Shown: piece after piece, positions 1 through 9,064 of the stretch
Layout of the letters: each line of letters starts with the position of its first letter
How positions within the stretch are numbered: the first letter of the stretch is position 1
Translations under genes and position numbers: made by a program
The notes under the pieces: generated by a model
Seen by the model: only the letters and a program-made list of their open reading frames with translations
What the model was told of the DNA's origin: nothing
The model's database searches: none
Source of the DNA: a bacterium
Lineage (GTDB): Bacteria > Bdellovibrionota > Bacteriovoracia > Bacteriovoracales > Bacteriovoracaceae
Direction of reading: 5' to 3'
Assembly (NCBI GenBank): GCA_030425045.1
Contig: JAUHVL010000003.1
Span: forward strand, 164,451-228,450
DNA length: 64,000 bases

Positions 1-8
1 GTAAAGTT

Positions 9-773
9 ATGGAGAAAGTGAAGTGGTTCAGTGAGGAAAAAATTAAAGATATTGATCTAAGAGAGAAGGCCTTAAGTCTTGCTATTGAGAAAGTTGCTCT
101 CACAGTTTTTTTCAATGTTAAAAAAATACTAGAAATGGATCTTCTTGATAAGGCCGATCAGTTTACAGAGCATTTGATTGCGGAAGATATGACTGATCTT
201 GAAAACAACGAAATCAAAGATTCTCTCTGGGTACTCACCTCACAACATGTCGATAGTAAGGTGAGAAAAAATATTAATTTTGACGATGACATTTATAGGG
301 ATGTGAAAGGTGATATTGAAAGAGAGATTTTTTATCAAATTATAAATAAGGCAAAAGAGTGGAGTTATGGACAAGCAAAGAAAAAAGCCCAAGACTCTTA
401 TCAAGATCACATTAAAAAAAATCAGCTTACTCCTCCGGAAGGGATAGAGGAGCTGATCGAAAGAGTTGCTGAGCGTACATCAACTGATTTTTCAAATAAA
501 GTAGCGGTGAGCATCTCAGGAAAAATTGCGAGTTATCAAGTAAACCAAGCAATGAGGCGTGCTCGAGCAATCGTGACACCTGTGGTTCAAAATAAGCTTA
601 AAAAAATGTATCAAGTTAGAATCTATGCAGAAGTGGAGCGATTGTTAAGTGATGGTAGGGCGCGAGTTATAGCTTCTCGAAAAGAGGAAGAATTTGATAC
701 AAGAAAAATTCAATATCAAAATCAAGAATTTAAGAAAAGAAGAAGACAAACAATTCGAAATTTTAGAAATTGA
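9..773 (+). CDS. Hypothetical cytoplasmic protein
   Basis: A 254-residue protein that I do not recognise. There is no signal peptide and no membrane segment. It is strongly charged and looks mostly helical, and its C-terminal 40 residues are Lys/Arg-rich (it ends in several KR and RR pairs), which could bind nucleic acid or a membrane surface. The ATG lies only 8 bases into the window, so its upstream context and ribosome site are cut off and a longer N-terminus cannot be excluded. The gene ends immediately before a strong hairpin and converges with katG. The open frame is convincing; the function is unknown. Confidence 0.75.
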   Translation: MEKVKWFSEEKIKDIDLREKALSLAIEKVALTVFFNVKKILEMDLLDKADQFTEHLIAEDMTDLENNEIKDSLWVLTSQHVDSKVRKNINFDDDIYRDVKGDIEREIFYQIINKAKEWSYGQAKKKAQDSYQDHIKKNQLTPPEGIEELIERVAERTSTDFSNKVAVSISGKIASYQVNQAMRRARAIVTPVVQNKLKKMYQVRIYAEVERLLSDGRARVIASRKEEEFDTRKIQYQNQEFKKRRRQTIRNFRN

Positions 774-795
774 GGTGATGTTAAAAAACATCACC
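774..795. terminator. Bidirectional intrinsic terminator-like hairpin
   Basis: A perfect 9-bp stem (GGTGATGTT / AACATCACC) with a 4-nt A loop sits between the convergent ends of the upstream gene (stop at 771-773) and katG (ends at 805). On the plus strand a T-rich stretch follows a few bases after the stem; on the minus strand the tail is weaker. It probably insulates both genes. Confidence 0.75.
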
Positions 796-804
796 CCAAT
801 ATTT

Positions 805-3036
805 TTAGAAACGATCTAGATTCATTACTTTTGACCATGCTTTTACGAAATCACGTACAAACTTCGCTTTTCCGTCGTTGGCGGCATAGACTTCACCAAT
901 TGCTCTTAACTCTGAACTTGATCCAAATGCAAGATCTACAGGAGTTGCTGTCCATTTTGACTTTCCTGTTTTTCTATCAAGACCAGCGTAGACACCATCT
1001 GTTGCCGTTCTTTTCCACTCAGTTGACATGTCATAAAGATTAACAAAGAAATCATTCGTTAGGATTCCTGGTCTCTTTGTAAATACTCCGTGGGCTGACC
1101 CATCAGTGTTCGCATTAAGTGCTCTCATTCCACCGATGAGAACTGTCATCTCTGGAACTGATAGATTAAGCTTCGCAGCTTTGTCGATCATGGCATTAAT
1201 AGGTGAGAAGTAACTTTTCATTGAAAAGTAATTTCTAAAGGCATCAGCTTGTAATTCTAAATCAGAGAATGAGTTTACATCAGTTTGTGCCTGAGTGGCA
1301 TCAGTTCTACCAGCTTTAAAAGGAACTTTGATTGCGTAACCAGCTTTTTTCGCTGCTTGCTCAACCGCTGCTGCTCCACCAAGAACAATGATGTCGGCCA
1401 TTGAAATTTTAGCTCCATTAGCTTGAGACTTATTAAAATTGTTTCTAATAGATGAAAGCTTGTTTAAAACTCTGTTGAGTTCATCTGGGTTGTTTACATT
1501 CCAGTTTTTCATTGGCTCAAGTCTAATTCTTGCACCGTTAGCACCACCTCTCATATCAGTTCCTCTGAAAGATGCAGCAGACGCCCAAGCTGTTCTCACA
1601 AGCTCAGAGACAGATAAACCAGATCTTAAGATTGTTCTTTTAAGTTCTGTCGCTTGAGAATTATTAATGAGTTTATGACTTACTCTTGGAAGAGGGTCTT
1701 GCCATAGGAATGTTTCCTTTGGAACTTCACTTCCAATGTATCTTGCTTTTGGTCCCATATCTCTGTGAGTTAATTTAAACCATGCTCTTGCAAAAGCTTT
1801 TTCAAACTCATCAGGGTTTTCTAAAAACCTTCTGGAGATTTTGTCATAAGCAGGATCTTTTTTTAGAGCAAGATCTGTTGTGAACATAATTGGAGCATGA
1901 GTTTTTCCTTTGATATGTGCATCTGGAACGAGGTTTTTAGCACTTTCGTCAGTTGGAATCCACTGAATAGCTCCCGCAGGACTTTTCGTCATTTTCCATT
2001 CGTAGGCATAGAGAAAACTTAAGTACTGAACACTCCATTCAATTGGCGTTGCTGTCCAAGCGCCTTCTAAACCAGAAGTGATCGTATCAGCACCTTTTCC
2101 CGTTCCACACTTGTTCTTCCAACCAATTCCTTGATCTTCAATCTTGGCACCAGCAGGTTCAACACCGACACATTCTTCAGGCTTTTTAGCTCCGTGAGCT
2201 TTACCAAAAGAGTGTCCACCAGCAATAAGGGCAACCGTTTCTTCATCATTCATTGCCATTCTTCCAAAGGCTTCTCTAATTGCTTTAGCTGCGAGAAGAG
2301 GATCTGGTTTTCCACCCGGACCAACGGGGTTAACATAGATTAAGCCCATTTGAGTTGCACCAAATGGCTTTTTTAACTTTCCGCTTTTGGTTTTTCTTTT
2401 ACTATCAAGAAATTTTTTCTCAGGTCCCCAGTAAACGAGATCTGGTTCCCAATCGTCCATACGTCCACCAGCAAAACCAATGGTGTTAAAGCCCATTGAC
2501 TCTAATGCCACGTTTCCGGTTAAGACCATAAGGTCTGCCCAAGATAAACGCTTGCCGTATTTCTTTTTGATTGGCCACAAGAGACGTCTTGCTTTGTCGA
2601 GGTTGGTATTATCTGGCCAGCTATTAAGTGGTTCAAAACGAAGTTGTCCACCAGCGGCACCACCACGTCCATCAAAGACTCTGTAAGTACCAGCACTATG
2701 CCAAGCCATCCTGATAAAAAATGGACCATAGTGACCATAGTCTGCAGGCCACCAGTCTTGAGAAGTTTTCATCACTTTTTCGATGTCTTTTTTGACTTGT
2801 TTAAGATTGAGTTTTTTAAACTCTTTAGCGTAGTTAAACCTTCTATCCATAGGACTCGACTCATTGGCATGTTGTCTTAAGGGTTGAAGGTTAATTCTGT
2901 TAGGCCACCAAAACTCATTTGGTTTTGCTTCACCTTTACTCATCTTTTTGTGCATCATCGATGATTCTTTATCAACGGTAGACGTACAACTAACAATGAA
3001 CAAAAGTGAGAGCAGTAGAATCATTTTTGATTTCAT
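805..3036 (-). CDS. katG: Catalase-peroxidase KatG, predicted exported lipoprotein
   Basis: Bifunctional haem catalase-peroxidase that removes hydrogen peroxide. Both halves of the duplicated peroxidase fold are present at normal length (743 residues). The distal triad is seen in the motif around [11 protein letters not shown] (Arg, Trp, His). The Tyr of LIYVNP and the Met of GRMAMND fit the Trp-Tyr-Met adduct, and the proximal His is in [11 protein letters not shown]. Unusually, it begins with a lipoprotein signal: charged MKSK, a hydrophobic run and lipobox IVSC with Cys17, so I infer periplasmic or membrane-anchored display. The start is supported by an AAGGAG ribosome site 5 nt upstream. 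It is transcribed divergently from the next gene, with an OxyR-like site in between. Confidence 0.96.
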   Translation of the reverse strand: MKSKMILLLSLLFIVSCTSTVDKESSMMHKKMSKGEAKPNEFWWPNRINLQPLRQHANESSPMDRRFNYAKEFKKLNLKQVKKDIEKVMKTSQDWWPADYGHYGPFFIRMAWHSAGTYRVFDGRGGAAGGQLRFEPLNSWPDNTNLDKARRLLWPIKKKYGKRLSWADLMVLTGNVALESMGFNTIGFAGGRMDDWEPDLVYWGPEKKFLDSKRKTKSGKLKKPFGATQMGLIYVNPVGPGGKPDPLLAAKAIREAFGRMAMNDEETVALIAGGHSFGKAHGAKKPEECVGVEPAGAKIEDQGIGWKNKCGTGKGADTITSGLEGAWTATPIEWSVQYLSFLYAYEWKMTKSPAGAIQWIPTDESAKNLVPDAHIKGKTHAPIMFTTDLALKKDPAYDKISRRFLENPDEFEKAFARAWFKLTHRDMGPKARYIGSEVPKETFLWQDPLPRVSHKLINNSQATELKRTILRSGLSVSELVRTAWASAASFRGTDMRGGANGARIRLEPMKNWNVNNPDELNRVLNKLSSIRNNFNKSQANGAKISMADIIVLGGAAAVEQAAKKAGYAIKVPFKAGRTDATQAQTDVNSFSDLELQADAFRNYFSMKSYFSPINAMIDKAAKLNLSVPEMTVLIGGMRALNANTDGSAHGVFTKRPGILTNDFFVNLYDMSTEWKRTATDGVYAGLDRKTGKSKWTATPVDLAFGSSSELRAIGEVYAANDGKAKFVRDFVKAWSKVMNLDRF

Positions 3037-3093
3037 TTTAACTCCTTGTGTTTTTTATCATTGGAGTGTAAATGAAATATATGTTTATCACCA

Positions 3094-3129
3094 ATATATC
3101 TTGGCTATACTTTGATAGCTTAAAACTAT
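3094..3129 (-). promoter_or_regulatory. OxyR-like operator upstream of katG
   Basis: The 15-mer ATAGCTTAAAACTAT (3115-3129) matches every fixed position of the OxyR half-site ATAGNTNNNANCTAT. A weaker copy, ATATATCTTGGCTAT (3094-3108), lies 6 nt away, giving the tandem arrangement expected for an OxyR tetramer (usual spacing 7). The site lies 58-93 bp before the katG start, where an activator of a weak promoter should bind. Matching is by eye against the known E. coli consensus; no oxyR gene is in the window. Confidence 0.6.
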
Positions 3130-3190
3130 AACGCTTGATATCTTAGATTTAAAGTTATGCAATTCACTAAATAAGAAATAGACTATTTTC

Positions 3191-4270
3191 GTGCACTTAA
3201 TAATTTTTTTAATTTTATTTATCACCATTCAGTTCTCAATGGGAAACCATCATCCTTTAGTACGATTAACCCTTTTGGTGACAATTCCTGGCTGTTATTT
3301 ATTTGTAGGGAAATTTAGGGAAGACATAAAAAACTTATCAACACACAAAGTCGTTGTGATTTTACTTGTCTTAGTTTCAATCCTTCGCGTCGGACAATTT
3401 TCACGAAAAATGCTGAAGTCTGAGGTTAAAACTGAAGACATTGCAGTTGTTTATCAAAAATCAATAAACCGCTTACTTGATGGGGAAAACCCTTACCGTC
3501 AATCACTTGATCCTTATCCCTTCCATTACAAAGGTAATGATCATTATTTTGATCGTCCGAAATACACACCTCTTCAAATATTTACTTATGCGCCTTTTGT
3601 CTCATTACTTGGATTAAAGGGAGTTTATGTCGGCAACCTCGTGGTTTATCTTCTTCTAGGACTTTTTTTATATCGTTACTTTAAACCAAGTGGTTTTCAT
3701 TACCTTTCGCTCTTAATGCTCGTGGGAGCTGAATTTCTTTTTAATAAAGTTTTTAGTAAGGGAGTAAATGATCTTCTACCTGCTTATCTCGCTTTACTTT
3801 CATGGCATTCATTAACCAATGAAAAAAAGGCCGGTTGCTATTTAGGTTTTTCTTTTTTAGCGAAACAATTACCTGCTGGTTTATTTGGACTATGGTTTTT
3901 GATATTAAAAAAATGGAAAGGCTTTCTCATTACAGTACCCATCGTACTCGTTGTATCACTTCCTTTTTTTCTCTCTGATTTAAAAGCAGTTTATGAAAAC
4001 CTTTTATTATTTAACCTCTTAAGACCCGTTAGAGAAACGTCATTACTTCTCGTTATTCCACCTGCCTTTCAGAAAATTGTTTCCCTGTTTGGATTAATTT
4101 CTGCTATCACTCTACCTTTATATTATAAAAATAAGTGGGGTATTCCTTTTATAGGTCTCACTCTTTTTATCATGACTTCAAAAATGTCTCCGGGGAATTA
4201 CTTCATTTGGACCTTTCCTTTTTTAGTTATGTGGCTACTTGATCAAAAATCCCTTGAAAAAACTGTCTAA
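3191..4270 (+). CDS. GT87 (DUF2029)-like polytopic membrane protein
   Basis: A 359-residue, very hydrophobic protein with about nine membrane segments. After the second or third helix comes a periplasmic loop of the type seen in GT-C glycosyltransferases of family 87 (DUF2029): a GENPY motif followed by a PLQIFTYAP stretch before the next helix. Those enzymes transfer mannose or arabinose from polyprenyl-phosphate sugars. The match is by pattern only, and the usual acidic catalytic position cannot be assigned with certainty. The start is GTG, and no strong ribosome site is visible. It stands alone between katG (divergent) and a separate promoter. A polyprenol-phosphate mannosyltransferase-like gene at 16.0-16.8 kb could supply its donor. 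Confidence 0.7.
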   Translation: MHLIIFLILFITIQFSMGNHHPLVRLTLLVTIPGCYLFVGKFREDIKNLSTHKVVVILLVLVSILRVGQFSRKMLKSEVKTEDIAVVYQKSINRLLDGENPYRQSLDPYPFHYKGNDHYFDRPKYTPLQIFTYAPFVSLLGLKGVYVGNLVVYLLLGLFLYRYFKPSGFHYLSLLMLVGAEFLFNKVFSKGVNDLLPAYLALLSWHSLTNEKKAGCYLGFSFLAKQLPAGLFGLWFLILKKWKGFLITVPIVLVVSLPFFLSDLKAVYENLLLFNLLRPVRETSLLLVIPPAFQKIVSLFGLISAITLPLYYKNKWGIPFIGLTLFIMTSKMSPGNYFIWTFPFLVMWLLDQKSLEKTV

Positions 4271-4286
4271 ACATTAGACGACTTAA

Positions 4287-4328
4287 AATTGTTTAAACAA
4301 TTGACAGTCATTTTTAGCATTCTAAACA
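4287..4328 (+). promoter_or_regulatory. Sigma70-type promoter overlapped by a 16-bp perfect palindrome
   Basis: TTGACA (4301-4306) and TAAACA (4323-4328) are separated by 16 bp, upstream of the lipoprotein gene at 4411. The -35 box overlaps the perfect palindrome AATTGTTTAAACAATT (4287-4302), which looks like an operator. Its low GC content and lack of a loop make a terminator unlikely. Confidence 0.45.
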
Positions 4329-4410
4329 CCTAATATTTAAAACTCATCACTGGCACATAGATTGCATCATGAATATTAAGAATTTTTTAAAAGACCTTTT
4401 GGAGGAAACC

Positions 4411-4989
4411 ATGAAGTCACGAAAGAGTGTATTGACAACTTTAGTTATGCTTTTTGCATTGGCCATTACGCCAGGTTGTGGAAGTAAAGACAACGAAGCT
4501 GGAGACAGTGGAAACAATACGAACCCCAATAATAATACAACGGTTGTAAACCCCATCGTTATCGATGGAAGAGAAACATGTCGAACAGACTTAGTTAACT
4601 TTGATGATTTTAAAACAGCTGTTTCAAACGGTGAATTTATTAATCAACAATATCCGATTGTCGTATTCTATGTTCAAAAAATGAGAAAGAGAGGAATACT
4701 TTGGGTATCGAGTACAAGTAGCTCAAGAATTTCTTACGATAATGGAAACTTAACTCACGAGTACGGTAATTCAAAAGAAGCAGTTAGAGATGCTTTAATG
4801 GATAAATTAAATGATTCTGTTTCATCTCGTTTTCTAGACTCTGGTCACTTCCAGTTTGAAGTATCAAACGGAGACCAATACGAAATTGACCTTTGTTCGC
4901 CAATTGCTGCGAATCCACTCAAGTTTTATGACAAGAGTGCAAACGAGTATCATAACGTTTCTCCTTATTGGAATTATTATTATTATTAA
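4411..4989 (+). CDS. Small lipoprotein of unknown function
   Basis: A 192-residue predicted lipoprotein. I use the ATG at 4411 because a GGAGG ribosome site lies just upstream; an in-frame ATG at 4369 has none and would bury the signal peptide. The signal peptide has a charged start (MKSRK), a hydrophobic core and a TPGC lipobox with Cys23. A low-complexity Asn/Thr linker follows (about residues 33-47), then a compact soluble domain with two further Cys. The protein ends in an unusual YWNYYYY tail. No family is recognised. It is monocistronic: its own promoter lies upstream and a strong terminator follows. Confidence 0.8.
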   Translation: MKSRKSVLTTLVMLFALAITPGCGSKDNEAGDSGNNTNPNNNTTVVNPIVIDGRETCRTDLVNFDDFKTAVSNGEFINQQYPIVVFYVQKMRKRGILWVSSTSSSRISYDNGNLTHEYGNSKEAVRDALMDKLNDSVSSRFLDSGHFQFEVSNGDQYEIDLCSPIAANPLKFYDKSANEYHNVSPYWNYYYY

Positions 4990-5030
4990 TATACGTGCTA
5001 CCCCTCGCGTATAGTAATAGATAAAAGAAA

Positions 5031-5062
5031 GGCGCTCACCCCCCCCTGGAGCGCCTTTTTTT
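5031..5062 (+). terminator. Intrinsic terminator
   Basis: A GC-rich stem GGCGCTC / GAGCGCC (5031-5037 with 5049-5055), with a C-rich loop, is followed at once by seven T. It lies about 40 bp after the lipoprotein gene and is the clearest rho-independent terminator in the window. Confidence 0.9.
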
Positions 5063-5162
5063 ATTTCAGTCTTAGTTCATCTGATTTATCTCATTTCCTA
5101 ATTTTAAAATCTCACTTATAATGAGCATGTTTTAAATATGTCGTCTAAGGAAGGTGAGTAAA

Positions 5163-6875
5163 ATGGCCAAGTATGATATTGAACTAAGAGATATTAAATT
5201 TAATCTCTTTGAGCATTTAGAAATTCAAAAAAATGAAAATTCTCCCGATCAAGCCGAGCTTGGCGATATCCTCGAGCAATTTAACAAATTCGTTGAAAAT
5301 GAAATTTTTCCAACCAGAGTTGTGGGTGACATTAAAGGAGTTACTTTAACCGATAAGGGAGTCACTATCCCTGAAGAGTTTCATAAAGCGCTAGATAAAT
5401 ATTACGAAAATGGATGGTTCACCATAGGTTTTCCTGAAAAGGTAGGCGGAATGCCCGTACCCCATGCGATGACTGTGGCCACGGTTTCTTTAAACTCTGG
5501 TGCAAACCTCGCCATGACTTCCTATGCAGAACTTGGGCGTGCCTTTTTAAATACTTTGTTAACAGTCGGGAGCGAAGAGCAAATTAATTTTATCGCTCCT
5601 CAAATTGTCTCTGGTACTTGGGGTGGTACCATGTGTTTAACTGAAGCCGGTGCCGGTAGTGATGTGGGTGCTCTTAAAACGACAGCAACACCTACAGGTG
5701 ATGGTCGCTATAAAATTCAAGGAACGAAAATATTTATTACTGGTGGGGAAAATGACTACTTCAAAAATATTATTCATCTAGTACTTGCGAGAACACCGGG
5801 GGCTCCAGAGGGAACAAAGGGTCTCTCATTATTTCTTGTTCCTCGTTACACTATTAATGAAGATGGCTCCCTAGGTGACGGTAATAACGTTGTCTGTACA
5901 AAAACAGAAGAAAAAATGGGGATCCATGCCTCTGCTACATGTGAAATGACTTTTGGCCGCGACGGTGATTGTTATGGAACATTACTTGGTAACGAATTAG
6001 AAGGGATGAAAAACATGTTCATCATGATGAACGAAGCACGACTTTTATGTGCTATCCAGGGTGAATGTCACGCTGGGATGGTTTTTTGTCAGACTAAAAA
6101 ATACACTAATGAGCGAGCTCAGTTTGGACAAGAAATTATCAAACACCCCGACGTAAAAAAGACACTTTTAAAAATGAGAGCAATGTCTCGAGGCTTGAGA
6201 GCATTCGTTCTTTATACAGCGAATCTTTTCGACAAAAAGACAGAAGAAGCAGAAAGACAAATTGGTCTTCTTACTCCGATAGCAAAAGCTTTCTGTACAG
6301 ATGAAGGTTTTAATACAGCAGTTGATGCGATTCAAACTCACGGTGGGTATGGTTACTGTCAGGAGTATGAAATTGAACAATATGCACGTGATGTAAAAAT
6401 TGCTTCGATTTACGAAGGGACAAATGCTATCCAGGCGATTGACCTTGTGATGAGAAAAATTATTAAAGACCAAGGGGTCGCTTTTAAAGAATTGATGGGT
6501 GATATCCAAAAAACTCTCGGTCAAGCACCGGCGGAGCTAGCTAAAAATGCGGGCTTTTTGGGTGAGTGCTTGAAAGACCTTGTTGATGTTACCACTGAAA
6601 TGGGAACACGTATGGCAGAGAAAAAAGTAGAAGATATTTTATTTTCCTCTACTGATTATCTTGCGATGTGTGGGAATATCGTTGTTGCTTGGCGTTTATT
6701 GGCCTCGGCAGTTTCTGCAAACCAATTAAAGGACTCAAATAGTACAGATTCATCTTACTATGCTTCAAAACTAGATGATTTCAATATCTTCTGCTCGAAT
6801 TACTTAGTTCGCAATAAGTCATTATTCTTATCGGTGAAAGATTTTGGCGCAGAGCTAAGAGAAGTGGAAGTTTAG
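5163..6875 (+). CDS. Acyl-CoA dehydrogenase (long form, DmdC/FadE-like)
   Basis: FAD-dependent acyl-CoA dehydrogenase of 570 residues that oxidises an acyl-CoA at the alpha-beta bond. The core domains occur in order: an N-terminal helical part, the middle beta domain with the TEAGAGSD motif, and the C-terminal helical domain with the likely catalytic Glu in YEGTNAIQ (about residue 418). An extra C-terminal domain of about 110 residues is the type found in the long DmdC-like class. I choose ATG 5163 over GTG 5154 because AAGGAAGG (5147-5154) is well spaced for the former. No electron-transfer flavoprotein or thiolase gene is adjacent, so the substrate cannot be named. Confidence 0.93.
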   Translation: MAKYDIELRDIKFNLFEHLEIQKNENSPDQAELGDILEQFNKFVENEIFPTRVVGDIKGVTLTDKGVTIPEEFHKALDKYYENGWFTIGFPEKVGGMPVPHAMTVATVSLNSGANLAMTSYAELGRAFLNTLLTVGSEEQINFIAPQIVSGTWGGTMCLTEAGAGSDVGALKTTATPTGDGRYKIQGTKIFITGGENDYFKNIIHLVLARTPGAPEGTKGLSLFLVPRYTINEDGSLGDGNNVVCTKTEEKMGIHASATCEMTFGRDGDCYGTLLGNELEGMKNMFIMMNEARLLCAIQGECHAGMVFCQTKKYTNERAQFGQEIIKHPDVKKTLLKMRAMSRGLRAFVLYTANLFDKKTEEAERQIGLLTPIAKAFCTDEGFNTAVDAIQTHGGYGYCQEYEIEQYARDVKIASIYEGTNAIQAIDLVMRKIIKDQGVAFKELMGDIQKTLGQAPAELAKNAGFLGECLKDLVDVTTEMGTRMAEKKVEDILFSSTDYLAMCGNIVVAWRLLASAVSANQLKDSNSTDSSYYASKLDDFNIFCSNYLVRNKSLFLSVKDFGAELREVEV

Positions 6876-6927
6876 TAACCGTAGTGTTAGACTTAAATTA
6901 GTTTTAATTTAAAAGTTTAGGTATTTA

Positions 6928-7752
6928 ATGAATTTGGAAGATCTTTATCGCGAGATAGAGACCTTTTCGAAGGAGACGCACGGTAGCTCAGACTTATTTA
7001 AAGAAGAAGTTTTTGTCCGAGGTGAAAGCGAAAATGATTTCGCTCCTTTGAAGCATCTTTGTAAAAAGATTGAAGGTCTCGATAATTTTGTAAAATTACA
7101 AGAATCTGGTTTTGTTTGTGACTCATATGATTTGTATGAGCACTCCTCTTTTAGTGACTGGTACGAGCATCAATTTTCAAGAAAGTTGAAACGTGCTGAA
7201 GCTAAAAAGGTTCTCTTATTTTATTTACCAGATAATAAAGCAATTTTTGATGCCATCGAAACGGTCAATAATTGTTATCAAACCTTAAGAAGCCAACATA
7301 TTATTCTTAATAATAAAAACCTTCCGGTTCAGATTGGTGAGTGGTACTGCAAGTTTATCTTCGGACTACAGCAAAGAAAGTCTACATCTCAACGAGGTTT
7401 TGATTGTTATCTTGGGGACAAGCGAGTCGAAATCAGAGTGGAGTGGGGGGATCACACTTCTCCAAAAGGTGTAAAAATAAGAAAATCTATGGTCACCCTC
7501 AGTGACTATTCGATCATGATATATATCGCAAATAATTTTATGATTAGAGAAATATGTTTTCTCGATTCTGATTTTATTATGAGAAAGTTTTCAGGTAAGG
7601 GACATACTATCTTTTTAAAAGATACCGATGTGACTCAATACTTCTTTAGTAATTCGAGTAAGCATTTGGATAAAGTAGTGAATAGTTCCGCGTTACTTAA
7701 GTACAGTACGCCTAATTTTGCGATGAAGTTAGCAGAATCTTTTGGTAGCTAA
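6928..7752 (+). CDS. Hypothetical protein with nuclease-like GEW...GFD...ExR motif
   Basis: A 274-residue soluble protein of unknown function. Residues about 130-180 resemble a small domain seen beside restriction-like folds: GEWYCKFIFGL, then RGFDCYLGDKRVEIRV. Asp159, Glu168 and Arg170 could be a degenerate PD-(D/E)xK triad with Arg in place of the Lys. The rest of the protein is not recognised. There is no signal peptide. The stop codon overlaps the convergent methyltransferase gene by 4 bp. The nuclease reading is an inference from motif spacing only. Confidence 0.75.
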   Translation: MNLEDLYREIETFSKETHGSSDLFKEEVFVRGESENDFAPLKHLCKKIEGLDNFVKLQESGFVCDSYDLYEHSSFSDWYEHQFSRKLKRAEAKKVLLFYLPDNKAIFDAIETVNNCYQTLRSQHIILNNKNLPVQIGEWYCKFIFGLQQRKSTSQRGFDCYLGDKRVEIRVEWGDHTSPKGVKIRKSMVTLSDYSIMIYIANNFMIREICFLDSDFIMRKFSGKGHTIFLKDTDVTQYFFSNSSKHLDKVVNSSALLKYSTPNFAMKLAESFGS

Positions 7753-8960
7753 AAGAGACTATACTTAAGAAGCCTACACTCTAAATTTCCATTTCTGATA
7801 GGGAGTCTTTCTTCTGTTCTCAGCGAGATGGCCTTTCTTAATTCATTGTTACTTGTGAGTAGGTGAGCGCGCCATCCATTCCAATTATTTTTCAGGTTTT
7901 CACCAAGCTCATAATAAAGCTCTTTCATGGTATCCTCATTGAGCCTTTCACCGTAAGGAGGGTTACTAATGATGACACCTTTTCTTTTTTCAGGAGGGCA
8001 AAAGGTAAGTGCATCAGCATTACTTAATGAAAAGGATTTAAGAGGCAGTCCTGCTTCAAGAATTGTTTCCTTAATGAGTTCTAGGTAAGTACTATCTCTT
8101 TCAACACCATAAATAAAACCTTGCTTTAAAATAAGAGCGAGCTTTTTCGTTTGATTAAGAATTTTTTTTCTCTCTTCAAAGAAGTAGTTCTTCAGCTCTT
8201 GATTTTTTTGAAACCATTTTTGATTCATAAAAGCGAATGATTCAGCTAGGTCTCTTTTTTGTAGCTTTAAATATGTTGGTGCAACTTTCGCTTTGATAAG
8301 CGCAGCTTCGATCAAAATGGTTCCACTTCCAGAGAAGAGATCACAAAGAGGTTCTCTGTTATAACTCCAATTACTATGGAGAATAAGAGCTGCCGCTAGG
8401 TTTTCTCTCAGAGGTGCCCTATGCCCTGGCATTCGATAGCCTCTATTTGATAGAGGAACTTGGCATAGATCCACATAAATTTTAGCGTTATAAAGTGCTT
8501 TATCAGACTCACTATCTTCAACCCTTACCATTAGAGGAAAGTCTGGACTCTTTTTATCTACACTCGGTCTTCCACCAGCTTTTTCACGATATTGATCGAC
8601 TAGTGCGTCTTTAATTTTTTGCGAAATAAAAATTGAGTTTCCTAGGTCCTCTTTGGCCTTGCGATCGAAGAGAACTTGTATTTTAAATGTTTGATTAATA
8701 CTTAACGTTTTATTCCAAGGGTATTCCTTGCTTTTTCGATAAAGCTCTTCAGGTGTATTAAAATCAAAGCTGAAGAAGAGACGAAACAATCGACTCGCCG
8801 TTCTTGAGTAAAGAAGTGTTTTGAGTGCTTCCTCTTCTGAGGTATCAAATGAGACTCCGCCCTTGTGAACTTCAACTGATATTCCAATTATTGAGGTAAT
8901 TTCCCGCTGCAGTATGTTTTCTACTCCTTGGGAGCATGAGGCAAAATAGCTGTTTTCCAT
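7749..8960 (-). CDS. THUMP-domain 23S rRNA guanine-N2 methyltransferase (RlmL N-terminal/YpsC type)
   Basis: SAM-dependent RNA methyltransferase of 403 residues. An N-terminal ferredoxin-like/THUMP region (about residues 1-160, beginning with the typical [13 protein letters not shown]) is followed by a Rossmann methyltransferase domain. That domain has motif [15 protein letters not shown], and the catalytic NPPYGERL typical of N2-guanine or N6-adenine methylation. The length fits the single-domain RlmL/YpsC type, without the RlmK half found in E. coli. The ATG has an AAGAGG site upstream and is divergent from ahcY with about 100 bp between the starts. Confidence 0.9.
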   Translation of the reverse strand: MENSYFASCSQGVENILQREITSIIGISVEVHKGGVSFDTSEEEALKTLLYSRTASRLFRLFFSFDFNTPEELYRKSKEYPWNKTLSINQTFKIQVLFDRKAKEDLGNSIFISQKIKDALVDQYREKAGGRPSVDKKSPDFPLMVRVEDSESDKALYNAKIYVDLCQVPLSNRGYRMPGHRAPLRENLAAALILHSNWSYNREPLCDLFSGSGTILIEAALIKAKVAPTYLKLQKRDLAESFAFMNQKWFQKNQELKNYFFEERKKILNQTKKLALILKQGFIYGVERDSTYLELIKETILEAGLPLKSFSLSNADALTFCPPEKRKGVIISNPPYGERLNEDTMKELYYELGENLKNNWNGWRAHLLTSNNELRKAISLRTEERLPIRNGNLECRLLKYSLF

Positions 8961-9064
8961 GGACCTCTTATATATTTGCGGCGTGGCAATGTATACACTT
9001 TCCTCTTAAGAATGTTATATTTTCGCATCTAAATAGCTTTAAAAGACTTATGAAGGAGTGCACT

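Noticed and set aside
6168..6524. 118-codon minus-strand frame within the acyl-CoA dehydrogenase gene
   Set aside because: Antisense shadow of a conserved enzyme.
8936..9064. N-terminal extension of the AhcY frame
   Set aside because: It overlaps the divergent methyltransferase start, lacks AhcY family sequence, and the ATG at 9065 has a good AAGGAG site.
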